A stretch of DNA of 64,000 bases from Desulfuromonadaceae bacterium (GCA_028681335.1 JAQUIT010000018.1:1-64000); one strand, 5' to 3'; counted from the first letter of the stretch, positions 19,127 through 28,459 are shown. The notes: a model not told the origin generated them from the sequence alone. Program-made: numbers and translations.

Positions 19127-20791
19127 TCATCGATTGACGTTGTCGCGCCACTCGACTGCACCAAAATACGAGCTGCCCACGAATGTATAAACAAGACTTA
19201 TGGTCCCGTCACGTTGATGCCTGCTGGGTTGGTTGCCATATTGCGAGTTACGGATCGACTCCACATATTGAAGACCGAGACCATGACGACCGTAGACCCT
19301 TACGTTAAACCCCGTCTTGATGCGAACAATTTTCTCCGAGCCGCCAGCGCTATCGACTGGATTGCTGCTGGTGCTGAGGCTGTTGAATTTACCAGAACCG
19401 GTGACATAATAGCCCCGTGCATCCAATTCGAGTGCAGCCCTGTCGCCGAAGAGCAGACGAAGGGCGAGAAGCCCCTGCGGGGCAGCACCGTAGTGGTAGT
19501 CCCGATCACCTTCTGCGACCGGGGTCGTTCCGGCAGCGCCAAAGCCGACACCTCCGAGGAGAGAACCTTGCAATGCAATTCCCGGCCCCACCCAGTACTG
19601 AGCAGTCGTGCCAAGGGATAGCGCCGTGTTAGAGACGCGAAAGACGGCCGGCGACAGGTAGTCGTAACTTCCGTAGAGTCCCCATATGCCACGGTAATCA
19701 TTACCTGAATGATACTTCGCACCATACAGCAGGCCGCGCAGTAGTATGCTATTGACCGGATTGCTCTCGCTCGCCTGGCTGCTTACCTCGAAGTCGAAGT
19801 AATCCAGGGGGCGCGTATAGGTATAACCGGGTTTTCCCGGTAAGCCGTAGGACATGTTGAAGTTCATAGTTGCTTTCGTCTCTGTACTGGATCTCAAGAT
19901 GGAGCCTACCTGTAAGTCCCAAAAGGTGGCCGGGTTGAGACTTGGATAAATGGTCTTGTACCGGTCTCCAAATGCGGCACGGTTAAAAGCGGTTGGTGGC
20001 GATATTATTGCCGCGCCGGCTTCGTGCCAGGCGTCTGGATGGAAACCCGCATCATTGAGCACCAGTTCTGCCATTCTGAACAACGCCTCGCCGAGAAGGC
20101 TTCCCGCGTTGCCTGTTGTGATCTGGTCATTGATGGAAGGTGGGTCCGTCTCGCCAGCCATCTTCCACAGGAAGCTCCCGGCATTGCTGTAGGCAGCCGA
20201 TTCCCAGAAGCTGAGGCCGGAGGAACGTGCCAATCCAAACATGGTCGCTCCCTGATAGGGATGAGCGAATTGATTGATGTTGAAAGGGTCCTGGTCAAAG
20301 ACCCAGTTTTGTTTTCGCAGGTGATCCCAAGTCGTGGAGAGTGTCGGACTGTATACCCTTTTTCCGTCTTGCATTTGGTTGGGATAGGCATACCTGTCGT
20401 AGATGTTGAGCAGGGCAAGAAACCCCGGTATCTCAAGCGCCGGGATGAGATAGTCCTTTTTAGGCATCTGCCCCCAAGGGATGACTTTTTCCGGAGCAAT
20501 AGCAGCCGTTTTCTGTGGCTCAGCTGGGTGCTCGGATAAAATGACGTTGGTTTGCTCGTGTGTGTCACGCCGCCAGTTATAGACAGTCTCAGTCGGCACT
20601 TGTGTCTCTGCTGCTCGGGGCTCTGATTCGCTGGCAGGTGCGGGTTTCACTGCGTTTTGGCTCGTCGCAGTGGCCTTGGCTTCGGGAGACCCCTGTTCAC
20701 CTTGTATCACCGCGCTATCCTGGTTTGCATGCGCTGATACAACAAGAAAAAGTGAACAACATACGAATTGAATAATGGTTCGTGTAAACAT
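19127..20791 (-). CDS. DUF3943-type outer-membrane protein
   Basis: 554 residues. Signal peptide (1-22), a low-complexity Ala/Pro/Glu linker (25-95), then the DUF3943 core with FDQDPFNINQFAHPYQG, RSSGLSFWES and GSLLGEALFRM (about 165-245), and a C-terminal half (about 290-554) of alternating beta strands with many aromatics, as in an outer-membrane barrel. Function is unknown in the family. It lies downstream of two probable lipid-acting enzymes on the same strand, with gaps of 118 and 174 nt. Confidence 0.8.
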   Translation of the reverse strand: MFTRTIIQFVCCSLFLVVSAHANQDSAVIQGEQGSPEAKATATSQNAVKPAPASESEPRAAETQVPTETVYNWRRDTHEQTNVILSEHPAEPQKTAAIAPEKVIPWGQMPKKDYLIPALEIPGFLALLNIYDRYAYPNQMQDGKRVYSPTLSTTWDHLRKQNWVFDQDPFNINQFAHPYQGATMFGLARSSGLSFWESAAYSNAGSFLWKMAGETDPPSINDQITTGNAGSLLGEALFRMAELVLNDAGFHPDAWHEAGAAIISPPTAFNRAAFGDRYKTIYPSLNPATFWDLQVGSILRSSTETKATMNFNMSYGLPGKPGYTYTRPLDYFDFEVSSQASESNPVNSILLRGLLYGAKYHSGNDYRGIWGLYGSYDYLSPAVFRVSNTALSLGTTAQYWVGPGIALQGSLLGGVGFGAAGTTPVAEGDRDYHYGAAPQGLLALRLLFGDRAALELDARGYYVTGSGKFNSLSTSSNPVDSAGGSEKIVRIKTGFNVRVYGRHGLGLQYVESIRNSQYGNQPSRHQRDGTISLVYTFVGSSYFGAVEWRDNVNR

Positions 20792-20909
20792 GGTACTGCC
20801 CCTTTTAAGTCATTCGGTATCCGTCTCAAAATATCTTGCCAAATTTCTTAATGGCGTTCGGGTGAAAGTTTCTGAAATTGTTTTGAGTCAGCTGTAAGCT
20901 GCAGCCTCG

Positions 20910-21413
20910 TTATGGTTTTTTGTATTTTTCAACGCAATATCCCGCCGGATGCCGTTGTGCATAAGCAGAAAGCATTTCTTGAACTTGCAATTTTTCTCTG
21001 CCCGAAAGCCGCTTATAACCACGTCCATATGGCCAGCCATAGCCCCAACGATACCAGATGGGGAAAGCCGGATGCCCACCTGCCCGCGTTCCGAGGTACA
21101 TTGTTTCAGCCAGGACATTGTCGCCGGTTCGCGTCAGTACGCAGGCGCGCAGGAGAGCATCAGCTTGTTGACGTTCATCGTCACTTCCTCCCTGCCAATA
21201 AGCAAAGTCGTGGGCCTGGCAACAGTCGCACCACCTGTCCCGGTCTTTGGACGTGCCGTCAGGAAAGAGACTACAGCCGTCACTGGTAAAGGGGGCAAGG
21301 CTCGCAGAGTGAGAAGGGCGACCATTGGCGCACGATGACAGCGTAATGGCTGTCAACAGTGCAAATAGAGCTGCGTAAAGCGAACGGAGAGTAAGAAATG
21401 AAAACGAAAACAT
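20910..21413 (-). CDS. Lipoprotein with phospholipase A2-like catalytic motif
   Basis: 167 residues. A lipobox LSSC puts the lipid anchor at C28. The mature N-terminus has CDCCQAHD (62-69), matching the CCxxHD calcium and catalytic His-Asp signature of secreted phospholipase A2, followed by a DDERQQADALLRAC helix as in bacterial PLA2-like proteins. H68 would be the catalytic histidine. The first Ca-binding loop is not obvious, so activity is inferred. It sits between the DUF3943 and PAP2 genes. Confidence 0.65.
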   Translation of the reverse strand: MFSFSFLTLRSLYAALFALLTAITLSSCANGRPSHSASLAPFTSDGCSLFPDGTSKDRDRWCDCCQAHDFAYWQGGSDDERQQADALLRACVLTRTGDNVLAETMYLGTRAGGHPAFPIWYRWGYGWPYGRGYKRLSGREKLQVQEMLSAYAQRHPAGYCVEKYKKP

Positions 21414-21587
21414 GAATGTCCTTTCTATCCATACGTCAGAACGTTTTTCAGCGACCAGAAATTGGTGTGTGGTTGATTTGTTGATTAACCCTTGTCTGAA
21501 TAGTTTTTAGAACAGGCAGGTAGTATCTCATGACATAAACCAGCCTTGTTATGTTGGATGAATCCGCGCCCCCGACGAGCGTGATCG

Positions 21588-22148
21588 TCAGAAGGAGCGC
21601 TGCCAACGCAGGCCAAGGAAATCTGGCCCGATAATCGGGGCCAGGTACGTCGCATTTTCCGGTGTGACCGTGAGCAAGGCCACGCCGTACGACAACGCAC
21701 CAGCGGCGATGACATCGCGCCAATGATGCTTGTCTTCATTGACACGGATAAATGCGACGCTTGCGGCCGCCAGATACGCCGGTGTACCCCACTTCCAACC
21801 GTAGCGCTGGCCCAGGAAGGTTGCCCCGGAAGCCACTACTGCCACGTGTCCGGAGGGGAAGCCATAGCTTCCGCCGTTTGGACGTTCACCAAGACTGGTC
21901 TCATTGAATCCGAGCCGAAGTGCCGATGTGAGGACCTGATTCACTGTGATGTTACGCAGCCACTGCTTCTCCCCCTCGACATCGTCCTTAAAATAGGCGA
22001 CGGCAAGACCTGAAAGAGGTACTACGCCCGCTAGTATGTCCGTTGCAATAGTACTAGGCCCGTTTCCGGCTAAAGCAGTGGCCGTCGGCAAGCCAAAAGC
22101 GGCAATCATCAGATAGACAAGCAGGCATCTCTTCATAATAATATTCAT
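21588..22148 (-). CDS. PAP2-family membrane phosphatase
   Basis: 186 residues. A signal or first helix (1-28) is followed by the acid-phosphatase signatures RP (89-90), FPSGH (97-101) and R135-x5-H-H-W with a following D (KHHWRD), so all three PAP2 motifs are recognisable. Family members dephosphorylate lipid pyrophosphates, phosphatidate or phosphatidylglycerol phosphate on the periplasmic side. A frame extends to 22217, but the ATG at 22148 has AAGGAAGG 6 nt upstream and gives a clean signal. Confidence 0.85.
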   Translation of the reverse strand: MNIIMKRCLLVYLMIAAFGLPTATALAGNGPSTIATDILAGVVPLSGLAVAYFKDDVEGEKQWLRNITVNQVLTSALRLGFNETSLGERPNGGSYGFPSGHVAVVASGATFLGQRYGWKWGTPAYLAAASVAFIRVNEDKHHWRDVIAAGALSYGVALLTVTPENATYLAPIIGPDFLGLRWQRSF

Positions 22149-22331
22149 GAGACCTTCCTTTTGGTTTTGTTGGTCTTCGCCGCTTTTATTCCGTCTGTCG
22201 ATCCGCCGCCAAGGCATGTGGTTTATTCTGATGTGCTACGGTGCTACCTGACGATGCCCATTGTGCCCCAAAACGCATCCGCCTCGAAGGCTCTTAAGTT
22301 GAGCAGATACACAGCAACTAGAGTGAACTCA

Positions 22332-22436
22332 CTATTTTTTTATAATCAAACTCTTGATCACTACGACCACCACTACCAGGACAGCAAGCAACGCCCAAAT
22401 AGCCATTTGTTCACCCACCGACTCATTCGTTTTCAT
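22332..22436 (-). CDS. Possible 34-residue single-pass membrane peptide
   Basis: Minus-strand ORF: an acidic or polar N-terminus, one hydrophobic helix (about residues 12-27, rich in Val/Leu) and a Lys-rich end (KSLIIKK). The topology suits a small inner-membrane protein. AAGGAAG lies upstream but 13 nt away, which is long. It is just past the terminator of the BON gene. No family recognised. Confidence 0.4.
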   Translation of the reverse strand: MKTNESVGEQMAIWALLAVLVVVVVVIKSLIIKK

Positions 22437-22476
22437 GGTCCATTTAAAACTTCCTTTGGTTGTGACGCAACAGGCC

Positions 22477-22499
22477 CAAAAAAACCCGCCGGAGCGGGT
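22477..22499 (-). terminator. Terminator of the BON lipoprotein gene
   Basis: On the minus strand ACCCGC/GCGGGT with a 4-nt loop is followed by seven U, 26 nt past the stop codon of the BON gene. Confidence 0.88.
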
Positions 22500-22524
22500 C
22501 TTTAATTCACTTTACATAAGGCAA

Positions 22525-22839
22525 CTATTTTACAATCAAGTCATTTTGCACTGAGATAACATTTTCAACTTTACGGGCGACCTCTCCTGCCTTTGCAGCG
22601 CTCTGGGCAGAATCAACAAAACCGCTTAACTGAACTGTTCCCTGGTACGTTTTTACATTGATCTGTAACGTTTTTAGTGTTGATTCGTTGAAGATTGCGG
22701 CTTTTACTCTTGTTGTGATGACGGAGTTATCTACGTACTGTCCGGCACTTTCGTGCTTTTGTGTTGCAGCGCATCCCGTAAAAGCCGTTATCAACGCGAA
22801 ACAAGCCATTAATCTCATAAAGCGATTTAGTTTTGACAT
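22525..22839 (-). CDS. BON-domain lipoprotein
   Basis: 104 residues. The signal ends in the lipobox FTGC (C23). One BON domain (about 40-104) has VITTRVKAAIF, VQLSGFVDSAQ and the closing VENVISVQNDL. BON domains bind phospholipid membranes; OsmY/DolP-type proteins protect the envelope. AAAGGAGA precedes the ATG. It is followed by its own terminator and preceded by the DUF3309 gene on the same strand (33-nt gap), so the two are probably co-transcribed. Confidence 0.88.
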   Translation of the reverse strand: MSKLNRFMRLMACFALITAFTGCAATQKHESAGQYVDNSVITTRVKAAIFNESTLKTLQINVKTYQGTVQLSGFVDSAQSAAKAGEVARKVENVISVQNDLIVK

Positions 22840-22872
22840 GATATTTTCTCCTTTTTGTTTGTGTACAGCTAC

Positions 22873-23028
22873 TTAAAGCCGGCCTGTCAGTAACAACAAA
22901 ATCAGAATCAAAAAGATCAATCCAAGAGTACCACTCGGGAAGTAACCCCACTGACGGCTGTGAGGCCAAGTGGGCAGTGCACCCAGAAGCATCAAAACCA
23001 CGATGACAATCAAAATTGTTCCTAACAT
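22873..23028 (-). CDS. DUF3309-type small membrane protein, 51 residues
   Basis: Very short protein of two hydrophobic helices joined by the conserved loop ALPTWPHSRQWGYFPSG, which is the hallmark of the DUF3309 family. Function is unknown; such genes are often linked to general-stress or envelope genes. AAGGGGAA is 6 nt before the ATG. It lies 33 nt upstream of the BON lipoprotein gene. Confidence 0.85.
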   Translation of the reverse strand: MLGTILIVIVVLMLLGALPTWPHSRQWGYFPSGTLGLIFLILILLLLTGRL

Positions 23029-23401
23029 ATAATTCCCCTTTTATTTTAGTTGCCGTTATCAAGGCGCCTGGATTTAGTGACAAAGCCATTTTTGACTATT
23101 CCGACGCATCCACAGATTAAACCTGCGTGAGGGCGACTGCCGTTCCACACATAATTCTGAGATGTATTCAGCAACTAACGCACCATAAATAATATGCTGG
23201 CTTTATGGGCATAACCCTCTGATTGTACTGCTAAAATTTTAAATAGAGGAAGCCGGGTACAGGGGGAGCTGTCTCTAAAAACTGTCACATATGGTTGTTT
23301 TGTTAAATATGATGGATTCCGTAGCGGTAGGTGAAGGAGATCGTGCTGAATGACGATAGTGTGAGGACCAAGGTTGGTGTAATGCGATCAAGTTTATGGC
23401 C
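23029..23401. other. Intergenic region, no gene seen
   Basis: About 370 nt between the DUF3309 gene and the tRNA-Arg terminator. No ORF with family resemblance, RNA gene or strong hairpin was found. The promoter of the DUF3309-BON pair should lie at its low-coordinate end. Confidence 0.5.
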
Positions 23402-23442
23402 AAAAAAAGAGACTGAGTACCTCTGGTGAGGTACTCAGTCTC
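23402..23442 (-). terminator. Terminator of tRNA-Arg
   Basis: Perfect 15-bp stem GAGACTGAGTACCTC/GAGGTACTCAGTCTC with a 4-nt loop, followed on the minus strand by seven U. Confidence 0.93.
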
Positions 23443-23451
23443 AATAATGAT

Positions 23452-23528
23452 TGGCGTCCCCGAGTCGATTCGAACGACCGGCCCCTTCCTTAGGAGGGAA
23501 GTGCTCTATCCAGCTGAGCTACGGGGAC
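23452..23528 (-). tRNA. tRNA-Arg (anticodon CCT)
   Basis: 77-nt cloverleaf on the minus strand: acceptor GTCCCCG/CGGGGAC, D-arm AGCTCAGCTGGATAGAGC, anticodon stem CTTCC/GGAAG with loop CTCCTAA (CCT, reads AGG), TTCGAAT in the T-loop, discriminator G and an encoded CCA. Confidence 0.97.
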
Positions 23529-23547
23529 ATGTGTTGAAAACTGATAT

Positions 23548-23576
23548 GATATAACAGAGAAGTTGCTGTGGTTCAA
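23548..23576 (-). promoter_or_regulatory. Promoter of tRNA-Arg
   Basis: Minus-strand TTGAAC (23571-23576), a 17-nt spacer and TATATC (23548-23553), placing the start about 12 nt before the mature tRNA. Confidence 0.65.
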
Positions 23577-23588
23577 CCTCTTTAAAAA

Positions 23589-24110
23589 CTAAAAGTTAAG
23601 AAGTGAAAAGACCTTCCCGTCTGGTAGCCGTTTACGTCCTTCTAGAAAATCCAGTTCGGCCATGAAACAGCACTCAACAATTTCTCCTCCCATACTCTGA
23701 ACCATATCGACAACAGCTGCCATGGTGCCACCGGTAGCAAGGAGGTCGTCTGCTATCAGAATCCTCTCGCCAGGTTTAATGGCGTCTTTGTGGATTTCCA
23801 GAGTATCAGTGCCGTATTCCAGATCATAGGTCTTGCTGAAAGTCTCAGACGGGAGCTTTCCCGGTTTGCGAACCAGTACGACACCTGCACACAATTTGTA
23901 CGCCAGTGCCGAGCCGATGATGAATCCCCTGGCCTCAACCCCGACAACCTTGTCGATTCGTTTGCCGATATAACGGTGCGAAATAAGATCAATCATCTTT
24001 TGGTATGACTGGGCATCCTGAAGCAGCGTGGTGATATCTTTGAAGATGATGCCTTTTTTGGGGAAATCGTGGATATCGCGGATGATGGTTTTTAGGTCGT
24101 TGTTCAACAT
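23589..24110 (-). CDS. apt: Adenine phosphoribosyltransferase
   Basis: 173 residues. Purine salvage enzyme making AMP from adenine and PRPP. The type-I phosphoribosyltransferase motif is [13 protein letters not shown]; the N-terminal [15 protein letters not shown] and VEARGFI blocks are typical of Apt. GAGGACAA precedes the ATG. It follows rpoS by 23 nt on the same strand and probably shares its transcript; the tRNA-Arg gene downstream has its own promoter. Confidence 0.96.
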   Translation of the reverse strand: MLNNDLKTIIRDIHDFPKKGIIFKDITTLLQDAQSYQKMIDLISHRYIGKRIDKVVGVEARGFIIGSALAYKLCAGVVLVRKPGKLPSETFSKTYDLEYGTDTLEIHKDAIKPGERILIADDLLATGGTMAAVVDMVQSMGGEIVECCFMAELDFLEGRKRLPDGKVFSLLNF

Positions 24111-24133
24111 AAGTTGTCCTCGCGTTATTTGGT

Positions 24134-25108
24134 TTATGTCAGGCTCTGCGTGTAGAAAGACCTCAGCTTTTCTAGACTTTTAGCCTCTATCTGGCGGATG
24201 CGTTCCCGTGTGACGCCGAATTGCTGACCTATAGTGTCCAGAGTCTGAGGGTCATTGTCATCAAGCCCAAAGCGAAGGGTCAGGATTTTTTGTTCGTTTT
24301 CAGTTAGTTTGTTGAAGTGCTGGGAGATCAATTCATAAAGATTGATGTTCTCGTGCAGGTCTGTCGGGGGCACAATAGAGCAGTCTTCAATGGTATCGAT
24401 CAGAGCAAAATCGTTGCCATCGCCCATCGGCGCTTCAATTGAGCAGGTGTGACGCAAGAGGGTCATCAGGCGGCGAACATGCTGGATTTTGGTCTGCATG
24501 GCGTCGGCAATTTCCTCAATAGTCGGCTCTCTGTTGAATCCTTGGGAGAGTTTGCGGGTAATCCGGATCATGCGGCCGATGTCGTCTGACACATGCACCG
24601 GCAGGCGAATAGTACGGGATTGGTTGATGAGAGCTCGCTCAATGGACTGACGGATCCACCAGGTGGCATAGGTCGAAAAACGGCACTCTTTGGACAGCTT
24701 GAAGCGCTCGACAGACTTAATCAGCCCAAGATTGCCTTCTTCAATAAGGTCCAGAAACGGCAGCCCACGATTCATGTAACGCTTGGCAATCTTTACGACC
24801 AATCGCAGGTTTGACTCAATCATCTTGTTACGGGCCGCGCCGTCGCCCTTTTCGATTTTTCTGGCGAGTTCCTTCTCGCTGTCGGCATTCAGAAGCGGGG
24901 TGCGCTGGATGTCACGTAGATAGATCTTTATGGCATCATCAAAGCGTTCAAGTTCAACCTGCGGTATTTCCTCTTCGACCTCGTCTTCGCTATCTTCAGA
25001 GTCATGGAGCAGCAGCGGTTCTTCAATGTCGTTGAGCGTCAATGCCGAAAGTCCGGTGAGCAGTGATTCGTCGATTATGTCGTGCTGCAGAAGGGTGTCG
25101 TCATGCAT
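24134..25108 (-). CDS. rpoS: RNA polymerase sigma factor RpoS (sigma-38)
   Basis: 324 residues, group 2 sigma-70 family. An acidic N-terminus (region 1.1-like) is followed by region 1.2 ([17 protein letters not shown]), region 2 ([46 protein letters not shown]), region 3 and region 4 ([23 protein letters not shown]). The position after surE and pcm matches the classic stationary-phase locus, which supports RpoS over another group 2 sigma factor. The frame extends to 25183, but the ATG at 25108 has AAAAGGGGAA upstream and starts the typical MHDD. It acts as the general stress or stationary-phase sigma factor. Confidence 0.92.
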   Translation of the reverse strand: MHDDTLLQHDIIDESLLTGLSALTLNDIEEPLLLHDSEDSEDEVEEEIPQVELERFDDAIKIYLRDIQRTPLLNADSEKELARKIEKGDGAARNKMIESNLRLVVKIAKRYMNRGLPFLDLIEEGNLGLIKSVERFKLSKECRFSTYATWWIRQSIERALINQSRTIRLPVHVSDDIGRMIRITRKLSQGFNREPTIEEIADAMQTKIQHVRRLMTLLRHTCSIEAPMGDGNDFALIDTIEDCSIVPPTDLHENINLYELISQHFNKLTENEQKILTLRFGLDDNDPQTLDTIGQQFGVTRERIRQIEAKSLEKLRSFYTQSLT

Positions 25109-25137
25109 ATTCAGCTGTTCCCCTTTTCCCGCTGTTA

Positions 25138-25803
25138 TCAAGCTTGCCAACCCTGCTTTCCAATCAGAGGCACAAACCGGCATTCCACCGATGACTCCCG
25201 AAGCAGTTCGCCGTCCTCATTTTTGACAATTGTTATCAGTTGCTGTCCGGCATCAGCCCCAACCGGTATTACCAAACGGCCACCTAGGGCCAGTTGGTCA
25301 GTCAGGATAACGGGAACGTCGGGTGCACCGGCGGTAACAATGATGGCATCAAATGGAGCTTCCTCCTCCCAGCCAATCGGGCTCCCTTCAGTGTCATTAA
25401 TGCGTAGCTGGACATTGAATAGCTTCAGGGAATCAAGACACCTTCGCGCACGTAGGGCAAGTGGCCGAATGCGCTCTGCAGAGTAGACTCTGTCGGCCAG
25501 GGTCGCTAGAAGTGCGGTTTGATAACCGGAGCCGGTACCTATTTCCAGAACCCTTTCCTTGCCGGTTAGAGCCAGTTTTTCGGTCATGAGGGCGACAATG
25601 TAAGGCTGTGAAATGGTCTGTTTTTCACCAATCGGGAGCGCCTTGTCGCTGTAGGCCTGAGCGGCAAAAGCTTCTTGAACAAATAAATGGCGGGGAATCT
25701 TTACCATCGCATCAATGACTCTTCGGTCACTTATGCCGCGTGCCAGGATCTGCTCCTGCACCATTTTTTTTCTCATGATCTCAAAGTTCAAATAAAGCCC
25801 CAT
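25138..25803 (-). CDS. pcm: Protein-L-isoaspartate O-methyltransferase
   Basis: 221 residues. SAM-dependent repair of isoaspartyl residues in aged proteins. The SAM-binding motif [16 protein letters not shown], the N-terminal [11 protein letters not shown] and [10 protein letters not shown], and the [13 protein letters not shown] block are diagnostic. The exact start is uncertain: the ATG at 25803 lacks a clear ribosome binding site and internal ATGs or a TTG are possible. Between surE (120-nt gap) and rpoS. Confidence 0.95.
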   Translation of the reverse strand: MGLYLNFEIMRKKMVQEQILARGISDRRVIDAMVKIPRHLFVQEAFAAQAYSDKALPIGEKQTISQPYIVALMTEKLALTGKERVLEIGTGSGYQTALLATLADRVYSAERIRPLALRARRCLDSLKLFNVQLRINDTEGSPIGWEEEAPFDAIIVTAGAPDVPVILTDQLALGGRLVIPVGADAGQQLITIVKNEDGELLRESSVECRFVPLIGKQGWQA

Positions 25804-25923
25804 ACCAGATAATCAAAATATACTATTTCACGCTGTTTTAAGGCGCTCAAACGCTGTGAATTACTGCTCAAACAGGTTAAACGGCGTAACTATAACAGGA
25901 GATAGTATGAATGTCTATATATG

Positions 25924-26667
25924 TCAAAACATCCATCCGGCCAGAATTGACAGCGATTTGTGGTTGGTCAGGTCGAGATGCAGAGGTGTGATGGAGACAT
26001 GATGGCGGTTGATGGCGTGGAAATCTGTGCCTGGTTCATCGTTGTGGTGTGGCACTTCGTTGCCGAGCCAGAAATACTTTCGTCCGCGTGGATCGGTTTT
26101 GTCGACTATTTTGCCGATGAAGGAGCGTTTTCCCTGACATGTTATCAGGGGTGGTAGCATGCTGTTCCTGGGGCAGTTGGGGATGTTGACATTGAGAAAG
26201 GTGTCAGCGGGAAGTCCGTTGGCGATTACCTGGCGGGCAACTTGTACGGCAATTTGTGCGGCATCGGTAAAATAGTCGCTCTGCTCAAATGTTGCCAGCG
26301 AAAATGCGATCGCCGGAATTCCCATCAAATTTGCTTCCATGGCGGCTGCAACAGTGCCGGAATAGGTTATGTCGTCGCCAAGGTTTGCTCCGTGGTTGAT
26401 GCCGGAGACTATCAGGTCTGGCACCATCGGCAGCATGTTGTGGATTCCCATGTTAACACAGTCTGTTGGCGTGCCATCTACAGCATACCACCCCTTATGC
26501 AGCTCAAAAATACGGAGCGGTGAATGCAATGTTAAAGAGTGACCGGCGGCACTCCGTTCCCGGTCGGGGGCGACAACGGTTACGGTGCCCAGTTCAGCCA
26601 TAGCTTCAGCCAGGGCGCGGATGCCTGCAGCATGGATGCCGTCATCGTTAGTGACCATGATGTTCAT
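25924..26667 (-). CDS. surE: 5'/3'-nucleotidase SurE
   Basis: 247 residues, metal-dependent survival-protein phosphatase acting on nucleoside monophosphates. The N-terminal TNDDG metal site, DRERSAAGHSLT, DGTPTDCV and SGINHGANLGDDITYSGTV are all intact. AAAGGATC precedes the ATG. First gene of surE-pcm-rpoS-apt. Confidence 0.97.
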   Translation of the reverse strand: MNIMVTNDDGIHAAGIRALAEAMAELGTVTVVAPDRERSAAGHSLTLHSPLRIFELHKGWYAVDGTPTDCVNMGIHNMLPMVPDLIVSGINHGANLGDDITYSGTVAAAMEANLMGIPAIAFSLATFEQSDYFTDAAQIAVQVARQVIANGLPADTFLNVNIPNCPRNSMLPPLITCQGKRSFIGKIVDKTDPRGRKYFWLGNEVPHHNDEPGTDFHAINRHHVSITPLHLDLTNHKSLSILAGWMF

Positions 26668-26849
26668 GGAGCGGATCCTTTTATTTCGTTATGGACACAG
26701 CCAGAAATATCGCAGAAATGTCTCAGTAAATCAAGCTGATCAACTGTTTTGATTTTGTGTTTACAAAACAGCCGTAAGCCGCTACATTCAAAAACTCAAA
26801 AAAATAGTTAAGTATAGCGGTGTACTAAAATACAGCAGGAGGTGCAGGT

Positions 26850-27836
26850 ATGAAGGCAGTTTTAATGGATGCTTTTGGTGGCGTTGAAGTTCTCAAGGTT
26901 GGTGAGGCTGAAAAACCGAGTCCTACCGAGGGGCAGGTGCTGGTAAAGGTGTTTGCGACCTCGATAAATCGACCTGATCTGGTCCAGCGTGAAGGCAAGT
27001 ATCCGCCACCAGCGGGAGACTCTGTGATCCTTGGCCTGGAAGTTGCCGGAGTGATTGAGGAGCTGGGATCCGGTGTTAGCGGTTGGCAGGTGGGCGATCG
27101 TGTTATGACGCTGGTTGGCGGAGGCGGGTATGCCGAGTTTGCGGTGGCATACGCAAGCCATCTCATGCCCATCCCTGAGAGCATGAGCTTTGAAGAGGCT
27201 GCCTGTGTCTGCGAATCTTATATTACGGCGTTTCTAAACGTCTTCATGATCGGTGAATTCAAGGACTCACAGACAGCGATTCTGCACGGCGGTGGTGGCG
27301 GAGTTAATACTGCTGCTATTCAGCTTTGCCGTACGCTGACTCCGTCAAGCAAGCTGATTGTGACCGCCTCTCCTGCAAAAATGGAGCGGGTCAAGGCCGT
27401 TGGTGCTGATTTTTTGATAAATTTCCATGAAACTCCTGACTTCACCGAGGTTGTAAAGGAATACACGAATAAAAAAGGTGTTGACCTGATTCTGGATCAC
27501 GTCGGTGCAAAATATCTGGCCCCTAATATGAATTCGCTTGGCTATAAGGGAAGGCTGGTTATTATTGGGGTTATCAGTGGTATTAAGGCCGAGCTTAATC
27601 TGGCTCTGATGATGGTGAAACGCCAGCAGATCATCGGCAGCGTCCTCCGCTCTCGGCCGGTTGTTGAAAAGGGAGAAATTGTTGCAGAATTCACCCGCCG
27701 TGCCTTGCCGAAATTTGCTGATCGCAGCATTGTTCCGATCATAGAAAAAGTTTTCAGCATCGATCAGGTGGCGGACGCTCACCGCATGATGGAGGAAGAT
27801 AAACATTTCGGCAAGATCGTGCTCAGAATTCAGTAG
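26850..27836 (+). CDS. NAD(P)H quinone oxidoreductase (MDR superfamily, PIG3-like)
   Basis: 328 residues, medium-chain dehydrogenase/reductase of the zinc-free quinone reductase branch. N-terminal GroES-like domain (SINRPDLVQREGKYPPP), Rossmann domain with HGGGGGVNTAAIQL as the dinucleotide loop, and the C-terminal FSIDQVADAHRMMEEDKHFGKIVL. No structural-zinc cysteine cluster. It likely reduces quinones or enals with NADPH. GGAGG precedes the ATG. Confidence 0.93.
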   Translation: MKAVLMDAFGGVEVLKVGEAEKPSPTEGQVLVKVFATSINRPDLVQREGKYPPPAGDSVILGLEVAGVIEELGSGVSGWQVGDRVMTLVGGGGYAEFAVAYASHLMPIPESMSFEEAACVCESYITAFLNVFMIGEFKDSQTAILHGGGGGVNTAAIQLCRTLTPSSKLIVTASPAKMERVKAVGADFLINFHETPDFTEVVKEYTNKKGVDLILDHVGAKYLAPNMNSLGYKGRLVIIGVISGIKAELNLALMMVKRQQIIGSVLRSRPVVEKGEIVAEFTRRALPKFADRSIVPIIEKVFSIDQVADAHRMMEEDKHFGKIVLRIQ

Positions 27837-27937
27837 GCACGTGTCAGCCCTTTCTCAGTTTTTTTTGTACTAACCGTACGTAATCGTAGTATTGTGTGCA
27901 TTCTGTAATAACACTCACTAATTTCCGGAGGAAAAAG

Positions 27938-28459
27938 ATGTCAGATCAGAACCCGCAGGTTATGCTGGAAACATCCATGGGCAATATCAAAATTGAACTA
28001 TTTAAGGAGAAAGCTCCGATTACCGTCAGAAACTTTCTTTCTTACGTTAAGGACGGCCATTATGACGGGCTGATATTCCACCGTGTTATCAAGGATTTTA
28101 TGGTTCAGGGTGGGGGGATGAATGAAAATATGGAAGTTAAAAAACCAAAGTTTGCCATCAAAAACGAGGCAACCAACGGTCTGCTAAACAAGCGCGGCAC
28201 GCTTGCCATGGCTCGTACAGCGGTTGTCGATTCGGCTACCTGCCAGTTTTTTATTAACACGGTTGACAATGCGTTCCTTGATAACAAAGGAAAACACCCT
28301 GACCATTTCGGCTATTGCGTATTCGGCCAGGTACTCGAAGGGATGGACGTGGTTGACCAGATCAGGGCGGTGAAAACAGGAACCAAAAACGGGCATTCAG
28401 ATGTGCCACTGGAGCCGGTTTTCATAACATCCGCACGACTGATTGAAGAGGAGGCATAA
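27938..28459 (+). CDS. Cyclophilin-type peptidyl-prolyl cis-trans isomerase
   Basis: 173 residues, cytoplasmic (no signal peptide). The cyclophilin core is intact: KAPITVRNFLSYV, FHRVIKDFMVQGG (catalytic Arg), TCQFFIN and HFGYCVFGQV. GGAGG 6 nt before the ATG at 27938 fixes the start; an in-frame ATG at 27896 has none. The ferritin-like gene follows after 2 nt. Confidence 0.96.
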   Translation: MSDQNPQVMLETSMGNIKIELFKEKAPITVRNFLSYVKDGHYDGLIFHRVIKDFMVQGGGMNENMEVKKPKFAIKNEATNGLLNKRGTLAMARTAVVDSATCQFFINTVDNAFLDNKGKHPDHFGYCVFGQVLEGMDVVDQIRAVKTGTKNGHSDVPLEPVFITSARLIEEEA

